In this document: one piece after another, positions 45,246 to 53,576 of the stretch
Position numbering within the stretch: position 1 is the stretch's first letter
Layout: each line of letters opens with the position of its first letter
Assembly (NCBI GenBank): GCA_963790085.1
Contig: CAWBNH010000011.1
Span: forward strand, 1-64,000
DNA length: 64,000 bases
Direction: 5' to 3'
From: CAXMST01 sp963790085
GTDB taxonomy: Bacteria > Actinomycetota > Thermoleophilia > Solirubrobacterales > 70-9
Translations under genes and position numbers: made by a program
The notes under the pieces: model-generated
The model's input: only the letters and a program-made list of their open reading frames with translations
The model's database searches: none
What the model was told of the DNA's origin: nothing

Positions 45246-46783
45246 GACGTCAAGTCTTCCACCGCCGCCTCGAGATCGGCGGGCGCCACCGCAACGCCGT
45301 GCTCGACCTCGCCCGGGGCGCGGACGAGCACGAAGCCGAGCCCGGCCGCGGTGGCCTTCTTGTCGCGGGAGGTCGCAGCGACGATCTCGGCCGTGTCGAT
45401 CGCCGGATCGAGCTCGGTCGGCAGGCCCGCGGCGGAGAGCAGCCCCTCGACCTCGGCGCGCAGCTCGTCGGCGCCCGACAGACGCAGCGCCGCGAGCAGA
45501 CCGAGCGCGACCGCCTCGCCGTGGCGGTAGCGTTCGTAGCCCGTGGCCGTCTCGATCGCATGGCCGACGGTGTGGCCGAGGTTGAGGACCGCGCGGGGGC
45601 CGGCGTCGCGCTCATCGGCGGCGACGATCTCGATCTTGGTCCGCGCGCAATCGAAGATCACGTCCTCGAGGTGATCGGCCCCGGGGCCCGAGAGGCGCCG
45701 CACCCGCTCCCAGAGCTCGCCACCCGCGATCAGCGCCGTCTTCACGACCTCGGCGAAGCCTGCCGCGAGCTCCTCGGGCGGCAGGCTGGAGAGCGCCGCC
45801 GGGTCGCTCAGCACGGCCGCCGGCTGGTGGTAGGCGCCAACGTAGTTCTTGGCCTCCGGCAGGTCCACCCCGGTCTTGCCTCCGATCGCCGAATCGACCT
45901 GGGCGACGAGCGTGGTCGGGATCTGGACGATCGGCACCCCGCGCTGGTAGACGGCGGCGCAGAACCCGGCGAGGTCGCCGACGACGCCGCCTCCGAGTGC
46001 GATCACGGCGTCATCGCGTCGGACGCCGGCTCGCGCCAGCTCGCCGAGCACCCGGGCGGCCTCGGCAAGCGTCTTCGAGGCCTCGCCGCCCCGGACCTCG
46101 ATCCGTGCGCTGCAGCCCGGCGGCAGCTCTGCGCCGCCCTCGACCGCCTCGGGGTCGAAGATCGCGACCAGACGCCGGCCAACCCGGGGCGCCCCGGCTT
46201 CGCCGATCAGCTTCCCGGCTCCGGCGCCGACGACCACCGGGTACTCGCCCGAGCCGGTCGCGGCCCAGGCGATCCGCAGGGCATCGTTGGTGCGCAGCCC
46301 AGCGATCCACCGGGCCGCCCGGGATGGGGTCCGGTCGCCGCCGCGGGGCAGGACGACGCGGGCCAGCCGCTCGTAGACCGGCGCCCGCTCGGCGAACAGG
46401 GCGGCGAACTCCTCGCGATCGGTGGCCAATGGCCTGTCGCTCCCCTTGGCGCGCGTCCAGGCGACCTCCTCGCGGACCCGGCACCAGACCGTGACAGCGC
46501 TGCCGAGGGCCTCTCGAACGCGCTCCGACCCCACGGCGCCGCCCCCCAGCGCGACCACCCCGCCTCGCCCGAGGGCCTCGAGCACAGTGGCCTCCTCGAT
46601 CTCGCGAAACCGCCCCTCCCCCTCGCGGGCAAAGAAGTCGGCGATCGGCTCGCCGATCCGCTCGGCGATGATCAGGTCGGTGTCGAGGACCGGCTCGTCG
46701 AGCTCGGCGGCGATCGCCCTCGCGGCCCGCGTCTTGCCGGCCGCCATGAAGCCGACGACGGCGATTGGCCTCGCGCCGGACAC
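45242..46783 (-). CDS. aroKB: Bifunctional shikimate kinase / 3-dehydroquinate synthase fusion
   Basis: A 513-residue fusion of two shikimate-pathway enzymes. Residues 1-165 are AroK: VVGFMAAGKTRAARAIA (Walker A), LDTDLIIAERIG, GGVVALGGGAV. Residues from about 175 are AroB: the NAD-binding GGGVVGDLAGFCAAVYQRGV, VDSAIGGKTGVDLPEAKN, and metal-binding His in VLNLGHTVGHAIE and YRHGEAVALG. The two act at different steps, not consecutively. The gene is coupled to aroQ by overlap and lies five bases downstream of aroC. Confidence 0.94.
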   Translation of the reverse strand: MSGARPIAVVGFMAAGKTRAARAIAAELDEPVLDTDLIIAERIGEPIADFFAREGEGRFREIEEATVLEALGRGGVVALGGGAVGSERVREALGSAVTVWCRVREEVAWTRAKGSDRPLATDREEFAALFAERAPVYERLARVVLPRGGDRTPSRAARWIAGLRTNDALRIAWAATGSGEYPVVVGAGAGKLIGEAGAPRVGRRLVAIFDPEAVEGGAELPPGCSARIEVRGGEASKTLAEAARVLGELARAGVRRDDAVIALGGGVVGDLAGFCAAVYQRGVPIVQIPTTLVAQVDSAIGGKTGVDLPEAKNYVGAYHQPAAVLSDPAALSSLPPEELAAGFAEVVKTALIAGGELWERVRRLSGPGADHLEDVIFDCARTKIEIVAADERDAGPRAVLNLGHTVGHAIETATGYERYRHGEAVALGLLAALRLSGADELRAEVEGLLSAAGLPTELDPAIDTAEIVAATSRDKKATAAGLGFVLVRAPGEVEHGVAVAPADLEAAVEDLTS

Positions 46784-46788
46784 CGGGC

Positions 46789-47949
46789 TCAGTCGGAGAT
46801 CCGGTCGCGGTAGGCGTCGAGCGCCGCGCGCACGTCGTCGATGTGGTCGCCGCCGAACTTCTCGCGATAGGCCTGCGCGAGGGTCAGCGCCAGCATCGCC
46901 TCGCCGACCACGGCGGCCGCGGGCACGACCGTCGAGTCCGTCCGCTCCTTGTGGGCCTGCCTCGGCTCCTTGCTGTGGATGTCGACCGAGCGCAGCGGCT
47001 TGGTCAGGGTCGAGATCGGCTTGACCGCGACCTGGACGATCAGCGGCTCGCCGTTCGTCATGCCGCCCTCGAGCCCCCCGGCACGGTTGCTACCGCGATG
47101 GTAGCCGCGATCGGCATCGTGGAAGATCTCGTCGTGCGCCTCGGAGCCGCGGCTGCCGGCGACGTCCCAGGCGGGCCCGATGCTTACCCCCTTGATCGAC
47201 TGGATCGAGACCATCGCCTGGGCGATTCGGCCGTCGAGGCGCTCGTCCCAGGAGACGTATGACCCGAGGCCGGGAACGAGCCCGAACGCGCGGACCTCGA
47301 ACGTCCCCCCGAGGCTCTCGTTCTCCTTGCGCAGGCGGTCGATCTCATCGATCATCGCGGCCTCGGCGTCGGGGTCGAGGCAGCGGACCGGGCTCTCGTC
47401 GACGCTCGCGAAGTCCTCGGCGCCGAGGTCCTCGCCGGTCGCCGCCGCCACCGAGGCGATCCGGGTGACGTGACTGTGGATGCTGACCCCGACGGCGCCG
47501 AGGAACTGCCGGGCGAGCGCTCCCGCGGCGACGCGGGCTGCCGTCTCGCGCGCGCTCGCGCGTTCGAGGACGTTGCGGATGTCGGCGTGCTTGAACTTGA
47601 GCGCGCCGGGGAGATCGGCGTGCCCGGGACGCGGCAGGTGGACCGCCTCGATCTCCGCTCCGACCGGCCACGGATTCATTCGCTCCTCCCAGTTCTCGTA
47701 GTCGCGGTTCGCGACCAGCACCGCGATCGGGCTCCCGAGCGTGCGACCGTGGCGAACTCCCGAGCGAATCTCGACCGAGTCGCGCTCGATCTTCATCCGC
47801 CCGCCGCGCCCGTGGCCGAGCTGGCGGCGGGCCATGTCGCGATCGAGGCCGCCGCGATCGAGCTCGAGGCCGGCCGGAATCCCCTCGACGATCGCGGTCA
47901 GGCCGGGGCCGTGCGATTCGCCCGCGGTAACGAAGCCAAAGCTTGCCAT
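46789..47949 (-). CDS. aroC: Chorismate synthase
   Basis: A 386-residue FMN-dependent enzyme making chorismate from EPSP. It starts FGFVTAGESHGPGLTAIVEGIPAG, with RRQLGHGRGGRMKIERD, RHGRTLGSPIAVLV, HAGLP-like HADLPGALKF, ERASARETAARVAAGA, and the C-terminal TNGEPLIVQVAVKPI...DSTVVPAAAVVGEAM. All expected flavin- and substrate-binding blocks are visible. It is the last shikimate gene before the pilus genes. Confidence 0.95.
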   Translation of the reverse strand: MASFGFVTAGESHGPGLTAIVEGIPAGLELDRGGLDRDMARRQLGHGRGGRMKIERDSVEIRSGVRHGRTLGSPIAVLVANRDYENWEERMNPWPVGAEIEAVHLPRPGHADLPGALKFKHADIRNVLERASARETAARVAAGALARQFLGAVGVSIHSHVTRIASVAAATGEDLGAEDFASVDESPVRCLDPDAEAAMIDEIDRLRKENESLGGTFEVRAFGLVPGLGSYVSWDERLDGRIAQAMVSIQSIKGVSIGPAWDVAGSRGSEAHDEIFHDADRGYHRGSNRAGGLEGGMTNGEPLIVQVAVKPISTLTKPLRSVDIHSKEPRQAHKERTDSTVVPAAAVVGEAMLALTLAQAYREKFGGDHIDDVRAALDAYRDRISD

Positions 47950-48009
47950 TGCGGCTGCAAGGCTAGATGAACGGGTCCCGATCGACCCGCATCCGCAGGC
48001 GGCGGGACG

Positions 48010-49146
48010 CTATTCCTCGAGCCCGAGCCCGTAGGAGAGCGTCAGCCTGGCCGCGCTCTGCTCGTCGAGGTGGGCCAGCGCCGAGGGCAACCCGATCCGG
48101 AACGAGTGCCCGAGACCCTCCTGGAGGCGGGCGCCGAGGCCCTCGATCGCGGTGCCCGGACCGCCGGCAACGATCTCCTCGACCGGAACGGCGCCCTCCT
48201 GCGCTCCGTAGAAGTCGAGCGATAGACGGAGCTCGTCCACCAGCTTGGAAGCACCCTCGGTGAGCACGTCGCGGGCGGCTGCGACCGTCTTGGCATCCCC
48301 CTCGATCGCCTCGAGCGGACGCTCGAGGCCAACGTGCACGAGCCACTCACGGGCGTGCTCCAGCGTCAGTCCGCGGCGCTCGGCGAGCCGCTGGGTCACA
48401 CCCTCCATCCCGAACGGGGCGACCCGCGTGAACAGGCAGTTGCCGTCGATCGCGACCGCGAGATTCGTGACGTCGCCGAGGTTGCAGTAGAGCCTGACCG
48501 GACCCCTGCCGCCGTTCTCGGGCCGGGGATCCCCGGACCCCGGCTGCGCCTCGCCAGCCTGCCCGTTGCCGGCCGATCCCCCGGGATCTCCGGGCGCGGC
48601 CCCGACCTCGCCGTCGAGGGCGCGGATCATGCCGAAGGCTGCGACATCGATCCCGACCGGCTTCAACCCCGCCCTTTGCAGGGCATCGACCATCGAGTCG
48701 ACCATCTCGCGACGGGCGGCCGCCACGACGACGTCCATCTGCCCGCCACCCTCGCCGACCTTCCTCGCGATCACCTCCCAGTCGAGCACCGCTCGCTCCA
48801 GCGGCATCGGAATGTGGTCCTGGGCCTGGAATCGAATCGCCGACTCGAGCTCGCCGGCGTTCTCGATCTCGGGGAGGCGCAGGGTGCGGACGACTACGCG
48901 CTGGTTGGCGACGCCGACCCGGACCTCGCGCGGCAGCTTGACCTCGGCGAAGAACTCCTTGAGCGTCTCCGCCAGGGCCGCGCCGTCGACGATCTCGCCG
49001 TCCTTCATAGTGCCGGGCGGCAGCGGCGCGATGCCGGTCCGGCCCAGCTTGGCGGTCCCGTTGTGGGTGACCTCGGTGGCAGCGACCGTGCCGGCCTCGA
49101 TGTCGAGCCCGACAATGGGCGCACGCTTTCTCTTCGACAGCTTCAA
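48010..49146 (-). CDS. pilM: Type IV pilus assembly ATPase-like protein PilM
   Basis: A 378-residue actin-like (FtsA/MreB fold) inner-membrane-associated protein. It begins with IVGLDIEAGTVAATEVTHNG (phosphate 1 motif), then EIENAGELESAIRFQAQDHIPMPLERAVLDWEV, typical of PilM, and the late AGGPGTAIEGLGARLQ. It normally recruits PilN/PilO. A Gly/Asn/Pro insertion (about residues 180-215) is not usual. The next gene is aroC, so pilN and pilO are absent here. Confidence 0.88.
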   Translation of the reverse strand: MKLSKRKRAPIVGLDIEAGTVAATEVTHNGTAKLGRTGIAPLPPGTMKDGEIVDGAALAETLKEFFAEVKLPREVRVGVANQRVVVRTLRLPEIENAGELESAIRFQAQDHIPMPLERAVLDWEVIARKVGEGGGQMDVVVAAARREMVDSMVDALQRAGLKPVGIDVAAFGMIRALDGEVGAAPGDPGGSAGNGQAGEAQPGSGDPRPENGGRGPVRLYCNLGDVTNLAVAIDGNCLFTRVAPFGMEGVTQRLAERRGLTLEHAREWLVHVGLERPLEAIEGDAKTVAAARDVLTEGASKLVDELRLSLDFYGAQEGAVPVEEIVAGGPGTAIEGLGARLQEGLGHSFRIGLPSALAHLDEQSAARLTLSYGLGLEE

Positions 49147-49252
49147 AACTTCTCCATGCCTCGCTCATCCCCTACATCGGCCCGACGCCCGAAGCCCTTG
49201 AATCGTGAAGCCGGGGCCTGGGCCGAGGCGCCCACGGCCCCCACGAGCTCCG

Positions 49253-50017
49253 TCAGGACCCCTCGAAGAAGCTGTCGAGGTACCAGTCGACGATCTCGTC
49301 GCCGGCGAACAGCCCGATCATGCCCCCGAGGGCGAGAAACGGCCCGAAGGGGACGGCCTGCTTCCGCGCCTCGGCCCCGTGCCGGGCGATCAGCGCGAGG
49401 CCCCAGAGCGCGCCCACCAGGAAGCCGATCAGCAGTGCGGGCGCAACCGCACGGCCGAGATAGAACCCCATCAGGCCGGCCAGCTTGACATCGCCCATAC
49501 CCATGCCCCTGGGGTATGCAACGGCGACGAGAAACAGGACTCCGAAGGCCGCGGCGGCGGCGATCGCCCGCTCCGGGAGCCCGTCGGGATCGGTCGGGAT
49601 CGCGATCGCCGCGCCGACCAGGAGGCTGGCGATCAGCACCTTGTTGGGGATCAGCCGGTACTCGAGATCGGTCAGCGTGATCGTCAGCAGGGTGGCCGAG
49701 AAGACGCAGGCCAGCGCGATCTCGGCCGCGTCGCCCTCGAATCGCAGCAGGGCGCCGACGAACGCGGCCGCGAGCGCCAGCTCCGACAGCGGGTAGCGAA
49801 TCGAGATCGGCTCGCCGCAGTGGCGGCAGCGGCCGCGCAGCAGCACCCAGGAGACCAGTGGGATGTTGTCGTACGCCGCGATCCGGTGACCGCAGTCGGG
49901 GCACCTCGAGCGATCGAGGGCGAACGGCTCCTCCGACGGGAGCCGATGGGCGAGCACGGTCAAGAAGCTGCCGATGACGAGCCCGAACAGCGCGAAGAAG
50001 ACGATCAAGATCGGCAT
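49253..50017 (-). CDS. pilD: Type IV prepilin peptidase
   Basis: A 254-residue polytopic membrane aspartyl peptidase that cleaves and N-methylates prepilins. The cytoplasmic zinc-binding loop CPDCGHR...CRHCGEPISIRYPLSEL is intact. The catalytic Asp residues are in LTDLEYRLIPN and GMGMGDVKLAGLMG. Eight or so hydrophobic segments. It lies between pilM and pilA on the same strand. Confidence 0.93.
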   Translation of the reverse strand: MPILIVFFALFGLVIGSFLTVLAHRLPSEEPFALDRSRCPDCGHRIAAYDNIPLVSWVLLRGRCRHCGEPISIRYPLSELALAAAFVGALLRFEGDAAEIALACVFSATLLTITLTDLEYRLIPNKVLIASLLVGAAIAIPTDPDGLPERAIAAAAAFGVLFLVAVAYPRGMGMGDVKLAGLMGFYLGRAVAPALLIGFLVGALWGLALIARHGAEARKQAVPFGPFLALGGMIGLFAGDEIVDWYLDSFFEGS

Positions 50018-50057
50018 CCGGGAGGAGCCTATAGCCGACCCTGGACGGCCCGGTTAA

Positions 50058-50093
50058 CCACCCGGGGCGGGCCGCAATGGCCCGCCCCGGTGG
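50058..50093 (-). terminator. Strong hairpin between pilA and pilD
   Basis: A long GC-rich inverted repeat (50058-50073 against 50079-50093, GGGGCGGGCC arms) starts about 48 bases after the pilA stop. On the minus strand it is followed by TTAACC instead of a T-run, so it may be a partial terminator or a stabilising 3' end that keeps pilin message more abundant than pilD-pilM. Confidence 0.6.
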
Positions 50094-50140
50094 TCTGTGT
50101 TTGCTGCCTGGCTATGCCAGGCGCGTGCCGCTAGAGTGCC

Positions 50141-50575
50141 TTAGCCCCAGTTGCCGCTGGTCGGGCAGCCGGCGTCACCAGAAACTGTGCAGGTGAACGT
50201 CGTCTGTCCGGTGGCGGACCGAGTGATCAGGAACTCGTTGCCGGTATCCGAGGTCACACCGACGGTGTACTGCTCGGGGGCCGGAATCGTGACGGTGCTG
50301 ATGTTCGAGTCGTTCAGTGTCGCCTCGAGGTTCTGCAGCGCTGCCGCATCGGCACCGGTGTAGACACCGTTGTTGTCCGTCGCGTACGTCTCCATAGCGG
50401 TCTGGGCGGTGCGGGCGCCGGCCTTGGCGTCTGCGTCACGTGCCTTATCGCGCTGGTTGAAGAACGACGGAATTGCGATGGCGGCCAGGATGCCGAGGAT
50501 GAGCATGACAACCAGCAGCTCAACCAGGGTGAAACCCGACTCCTCGCGGCTCCGCTTACGGAGATTCTCCAGCAT
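50141..50575 (-). CDS. pilA: Type IV pilin
   Basis: A 144-residue prepilin. The leader ends REESG, followed by the class III/type IVa start FTLVELLVVMLILGILAAIAIPSF; cleavage after Gly14 leaves Phe1 with the required Glu5. The rest is a small globular domain with two Cys pairs candidates (TCTVSG, GCPTSG) for the D-region disulfide. The ATG has AAGGAGGG eight bases upstream (50583-50590). Its long leader carries a GEMM-I riboswitch (50653-50739). It is the major pilin candidate of the window. Confidence 0.92.
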   Translation of the reverse strand: MLENLRKRSREESGFTLVELLVVMLILGILAAIAIPSFFNQRDKARDADAKAGARTAQTAMETYATDNNGVYTGADAAALQNLEATLNDSNISTVTIPAPEQYTVGVTSDTGNEFLITRSATGQTTFTCTVSGDAGCPTSGNWG

Positions 50576-50652
50576 GTAGGTACCCTCCTTGTGGTTCCTA
50601 TTACCTGGAGCCAGAGCCTGTCGCCTTTGCCAAACGGGAGTGATACACAACC

Positions 50653-50739
50653 CCGGTGGTAACCCGGCCAACTTCGCCTTGTGGAGAAGCCCCGTGGTTT
50701 TGCGTGGCCGCCTCGCGACGGACTTGCCTTTGACACCAG
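50653..50739 (-). promoter_or_regulatory. GEMM-I (cyclic di-GMP-I type) riboswitch in the pilA leader
   Basis: The minus-strand RNA shows the GEMM-I arrangement. Outer stem CUGGUG pairs with CACCGG. GGCAAGUCC leads into a stem capped by a GCGA (GNRA) tetraloop. ACGCAAAACCACGGGG follows, then a third hairpin (GGCUUC with GAAGUU) and the GCCGGGUUACC closing block. These match the conserved blocks GGCAAACC, ACGCAAAGCC and GGGUUACC of RF01051. The aptamer ends about 63 bases before the ribosome site, where AGGTA and TACCT can enclose the Shine-Dalgarno, suggesting control of translation or transcript elongation. The residue at the ligand-selecting position looks like G, favouring cyclic di-GMP, but alignment by eye is tentative. 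Confidence 0.72.
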
Positions 50740-50909
50740 GGCCCCAGCCCATATTGATTACGGTCCACCTATCGGTGCTTCGGGGCCTGACCTTTAGCTG
50801 AAAAGCATGATTCACCCCACTTCTGGACGGGTGTTGTAGTTCAGGCGCGCCTAGGGGCTGGCACCTATAGGCGCCCAGGGGGCCGCCGCGCGCAAGAATC
50901 CAGCCCGAG
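50740..50909. other. Intergenic control region between the pilA leader and a divergent gene
   Basis: About 170 bases without a gene. It must hold the pilA promoter reading left and that of the membrane-anchored protein reading right. An imperfect 16-base palindrome, GGCACCTATAGGCGCC, lies at 50860-50875 and could be an operator. I see no promoter good enough to place. Confidence 0.35.
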
Positions 50910-51368
50910 ATGGCCGCAAGACGTCTGATCCTCGTCCTGGTGCTGCTGCTCGTGATCTCCTCGATCGTCGCGCAGCTCGCCCAACCGCCCACCGCCGGGG
51001 AGGAGACCTCCACCGGCGAGACGACGACGTCCTCGACCGCCGTCGATTCGGCTGAACGGCCCCCCGGGCGGCTCCTGCGGCGCAGGGCCTCCACCGGGGC
51101 TGCCGAGCCAACCGAGATCAGGGCCCGCGTCGGGGACCAGCTCGAGCTCGTCGTCTCGGTCCGCAAGTCCGGATCGGTCGAGATCCCCGAGCTCGGCCTG
51201 ATCGCGGACGCCGTCCCGGAGGCGCCGGCGCGCTTCGACCTGCTCCTGCGCCGGGCCGAGCGGCTCGAGGTGCTCGGCCCGGGCGGCAGCGTCGCCGCGC
51301 TGATCATCGTCGGCGGCGAGCGGCGGGACGGTTCGAGCGAAAGCCCGGGTACGGGGCCGAGCGGCTGA
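50910..51368 (+). CDS. Membrane-anchored hypothetical protein
   Basis: A 152-residue protein with an N-terminal signal anchor (AARRLILVLVLLLVISSIVAQL), a Thr/Ser-rich linker (TSTGETTTSSTAVD), and a small beta-rich extracytoplasmic domain (EIRARVGDQLELVVSVRKSG...VEIPELGLIADAVPEAPARFDLL) resembling a cupredoxin-like or Ig-like strand arrangement. No cofactor ligands are seen. It is divergent from pilA and followed by an SDR gene 21 bases on. Confidence 0.6.
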   Translation: MAARRLILVLVLLLVISSIVAQLAQPPTAGEETSTGETTTSSTAVDSAERPPGRLLRRRASTGAAEPTEIRARVGDQLELVVSVRKSGSVEIPELGLIADAVPEAPARFDLLLRRAERLEVLGPGGSVAALIIVGGERRDGSSESPGTGPSG

Positions 51369-51389
51369 GCCCGGCTAAGGTGCCGAGCA

Positions 51390-52094
51390 GTGGAGCAGCG
51401 AGTGGTCCTGGTCAGCGGCGGAGCGCGCGGCATCGGCAGCGGCGTCGCGCGGGCCCTGGCCGAGCAGGGCCACCGCGTCGTGATCACCGCCCGCGAGGCC
51501 GAGCGGGCCGAGGCCGCCGCGCGGGAGCTCGAGGAGGGCACCCCCGGGGAGGTGCGGGGCCTCGCGCTCGAGGTCACCGATGACGCCTCGGTCGCAGCGG
51601 TGATCGACTCGATCCGCGAGATCGAGGGGCGCCTCGACACCCTGGTCAACAACGCCGGCTTCGTCGGCGGCTACGACCAGCGAGCCGGCGACGTCGACCT
51701 CGACCGGGCGGCGTCGGTGCTCGAGACGAACCTGTTCGGCGCCTGGCGGCTGACGCAGGCGTCGCTGCCGCTGCTTCGGGAGAGCCCGAGCCCCCGAATC
51801 GTCAACGTCTCCTCGGGGATGGGCCAGCTCGCCGAGATGGGCCAGGGCGCGATCGGCTACCGGCTCTCGAAGGTCGCGCTGAACGCGCTCACCCGCGTCC
51901 TCGCCAACGAGGAGCGCGAGGCCGGCGTGTTGGTCAACACGATGTGCCCCGGTTGGGTCAGGACCGACCTCGGGGGCCCGAACGCGCGGCGCTCGATCGA
52001 GGAGGGCGCCGACACAGCGGTCTGGCTCGCCACGCTGCCCGACGACGGTCCCAGCGGCGGCTTCTTCCGCGACCGCGAGCCGATTCCCTGGTAG
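51390..52094 (+). CDS. Short-chain dehydrogenase/reductase
   Basis: A 234-residue classical SDR with SGGARGIGSG, NNAGF near 88, Ser in NVSSGMG and YRLSK near 155. The GTG start is supported by its position after a short intergenic region rather than a clear ribosome site. The C-terminal GFFRDREPIPW is typical of carbonyl-reductase-like SDRs. Substrate unknown. It converges on pilC, with 226 bases between in which I see no gene or clear structure. Confidence 0.83.
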   Translation: MEQRVVLVSGGARGIGSGVARALAEQGHRVVITAREAERAEAAARELEEGTPGEVRGLALEVTDDASVAAVIDSIREIEGRLDTLVNNAGFVGGYDQRAGDVDLDRAASVLETNLFGAWRLTQASLPLLRESPSPRIVNVSSGMGQLAEMGQGAIGYRLSKVALNALTRVLANEEREAGVLVNTMCPGWVRTDLGGPNARRSIEEGADTAVWLATLPDDGPSGGFFRDREPIPW

Positions 52095-52320
52095 CCAGCG
52101 GGGGCGCCCCCAGCGCCGGTCGGGCGATGCGCCGGTCGCCGGGCTACCGCGCGACCGGCTGCGAGTGCCGGTCGGCCGGGGCGGATGCCCGCGGCCGATC
52201 CCGATCGGCGGTCAGCTCGGGCGCGGCCGGCCTCGGCCTGCTCGTCAGGCTCGCGTAAGGCTCCGCGAACAGGGCCCGGCCCCTCGTGCGCCAGCTGCGG
52301 ACGGGGACGAGCACGGGCGC

Positions 52321-53556
52321 CTACCTGATCTTGTCGTAGAGGCTGAAGATCGGCAGGTACATCGAGATCACGATGAAGCCGACCACGGCTCCGACGAAGA
52401 TGATCATCACGGGCTCGATCAGGGAGGTCAGGGCGCGGACCTTGGCGTCCACCTCCGCCTCGTAGAAGTCCGCGACCTTGCTCAGCATCTGCTCGAGCTG
52501 GCCGGTCTCCTCGCCGACGCCGACCATGTGGGTGACCATCGTCGGGAAGATCGGCGCCCGCTCGAGCGGGGCCGCGACCGTCCCGCCGCTGCGGACCGAG
52601 GCGTAGACGTCCTCCATCACCCTGGCGACGACGGCGTTGCCGCTCGTCTCGCCGGAGATCTTGATCGCCTGCAGGATCGGGACGCCGGCGGAGATCGTCC
52701 CCGCGAAGATCCGCGACCAGCGCGCGATCGCCACCTTCTGCACGATGTCCCCGATGTACATGGGCATGCGCAGCTTCAGCGCGTCCCATTGGAAGCGCCC
52801 CTGCTCGGTCTTCTTCCACTGGCTGAAGCCGATCCCAAGGGCGATGCCGACGACGATGATGATGTACCAGGAGCCGGTCAGCGCATCGGAGACGCCGACC
52901 GTGATCTGGGACATGAACGGGAGCTCGGAGCTCTCGCCGGGCTGCTCGGCCGCGATCTCCTCGAAGATGCCGACGAACACCGGGACGATGAAGGCGACGA
53001 TCACCGACATCGCGATCACCGCGAAGCCGAGGACCAGCGACGGGTACATCACCGCTGAGCGGACCTGGCGCCGCAGCGCGTCGAGCTTCTCGAGCTGGAA
53101 GGCGACCATGTCGAGCGCGGTCTCAAGACGGCCGGAGCCCTCGCCGGCGCGGACCATCGAGCGGTAGAGGGGGTCGAAGACGGCCGGGTGCCGCTCCATC
53201 GCCTGGGCGACGGAGGTCCCGGCCTCGACGTCGGCCCGCACGCCGGCAGCGGCTTCCTGGATCTTCTTGTCCTCGGTCTGCTCCTCGAGCGTGTTCAGCG
53301 AGCGCAGCATCGGCATTCCGGAGCCGATCAGGGTCGCAAACTGCCGCGAAAAGACGGCCAGGTCGCGCATCTTGACCCGCTGGAAGCGCTCGAACAGCGC
53401 CTCCAGCTTGAGCGGGTCGCGCTGCTCGGAGACGTCGAGGACGATCAGGCCGCGCTGGCGGAGCTGCTCGGCGACCTGCGCCTTCGAGGTGGCGTCGACC
53501 TCGCCCTTGGAGGGCACCCCGGCAACGTCGACCGCGCGGAAGGCAAAGGTGGTCAT
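52321..53556 (-). CDS. pilC: Type IV pilus inner-membrane platform protein PilC
   Basis: A 411-residue type II secretion F family protein. It has the N-terminal GEVDATSKAQVAEQLRQRGL, two repeated cytoplasmic F domains (FSRQFATLIGSGMPMLRSL and WSRIFAGTISAGVPILQAI), and three membrane helices, the last near VGAVVGFIVISMYLPIFSLYDKIR. PilC couples the PilB and PilT motors to the pilus base. pilT is 20 bases upstream on the same strand. Confidence 0.93.
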   Translation of the reverse strand: MTTFAFRAVDVAGVPSKGEVDATSKAQVAEQLRQRGLIVLDVSEQRDPLKLEALFERFQRVKMRDLAVFSRQFATLIGSGMPMLRSLNTLEEQTEDKKIQEAAAGVRADVEAGTSVAQAMERHPAVFDPLYRSMVRAGEGSGRLETALDMVAFQLEKLDALRRQVRSAVMYPSLVLGFAVIAMSVIVAFIVPVFVGIFEEIAAEQPGESSELPFMSQITVGVSDALTGSWYIIIVVGIALGIGFSQWKKTEQGRFQWDALKLRMPMYIGDIVQKVAIARWSRIFAGTISAGVPILQAIKISGETSGNAVVARVMEDVYASVRSGGTVAAPLERAPIFPTMVTHMVGVGEETGQLEQMLSKVADFYEAEVDAKVRALTSLIEPVMIIFVGAVVGFIVISMYLPIFSLYDKIR

Positions 53557-53576
53557 CGCCGCACCTCAGGGCCTTC

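Noticed and set aside
50858..50877. Palindrome upstream of the 50910 gene considered as a terminator
   Set aside because: Too short and imperfect and no T-run; at most an operator candidate.
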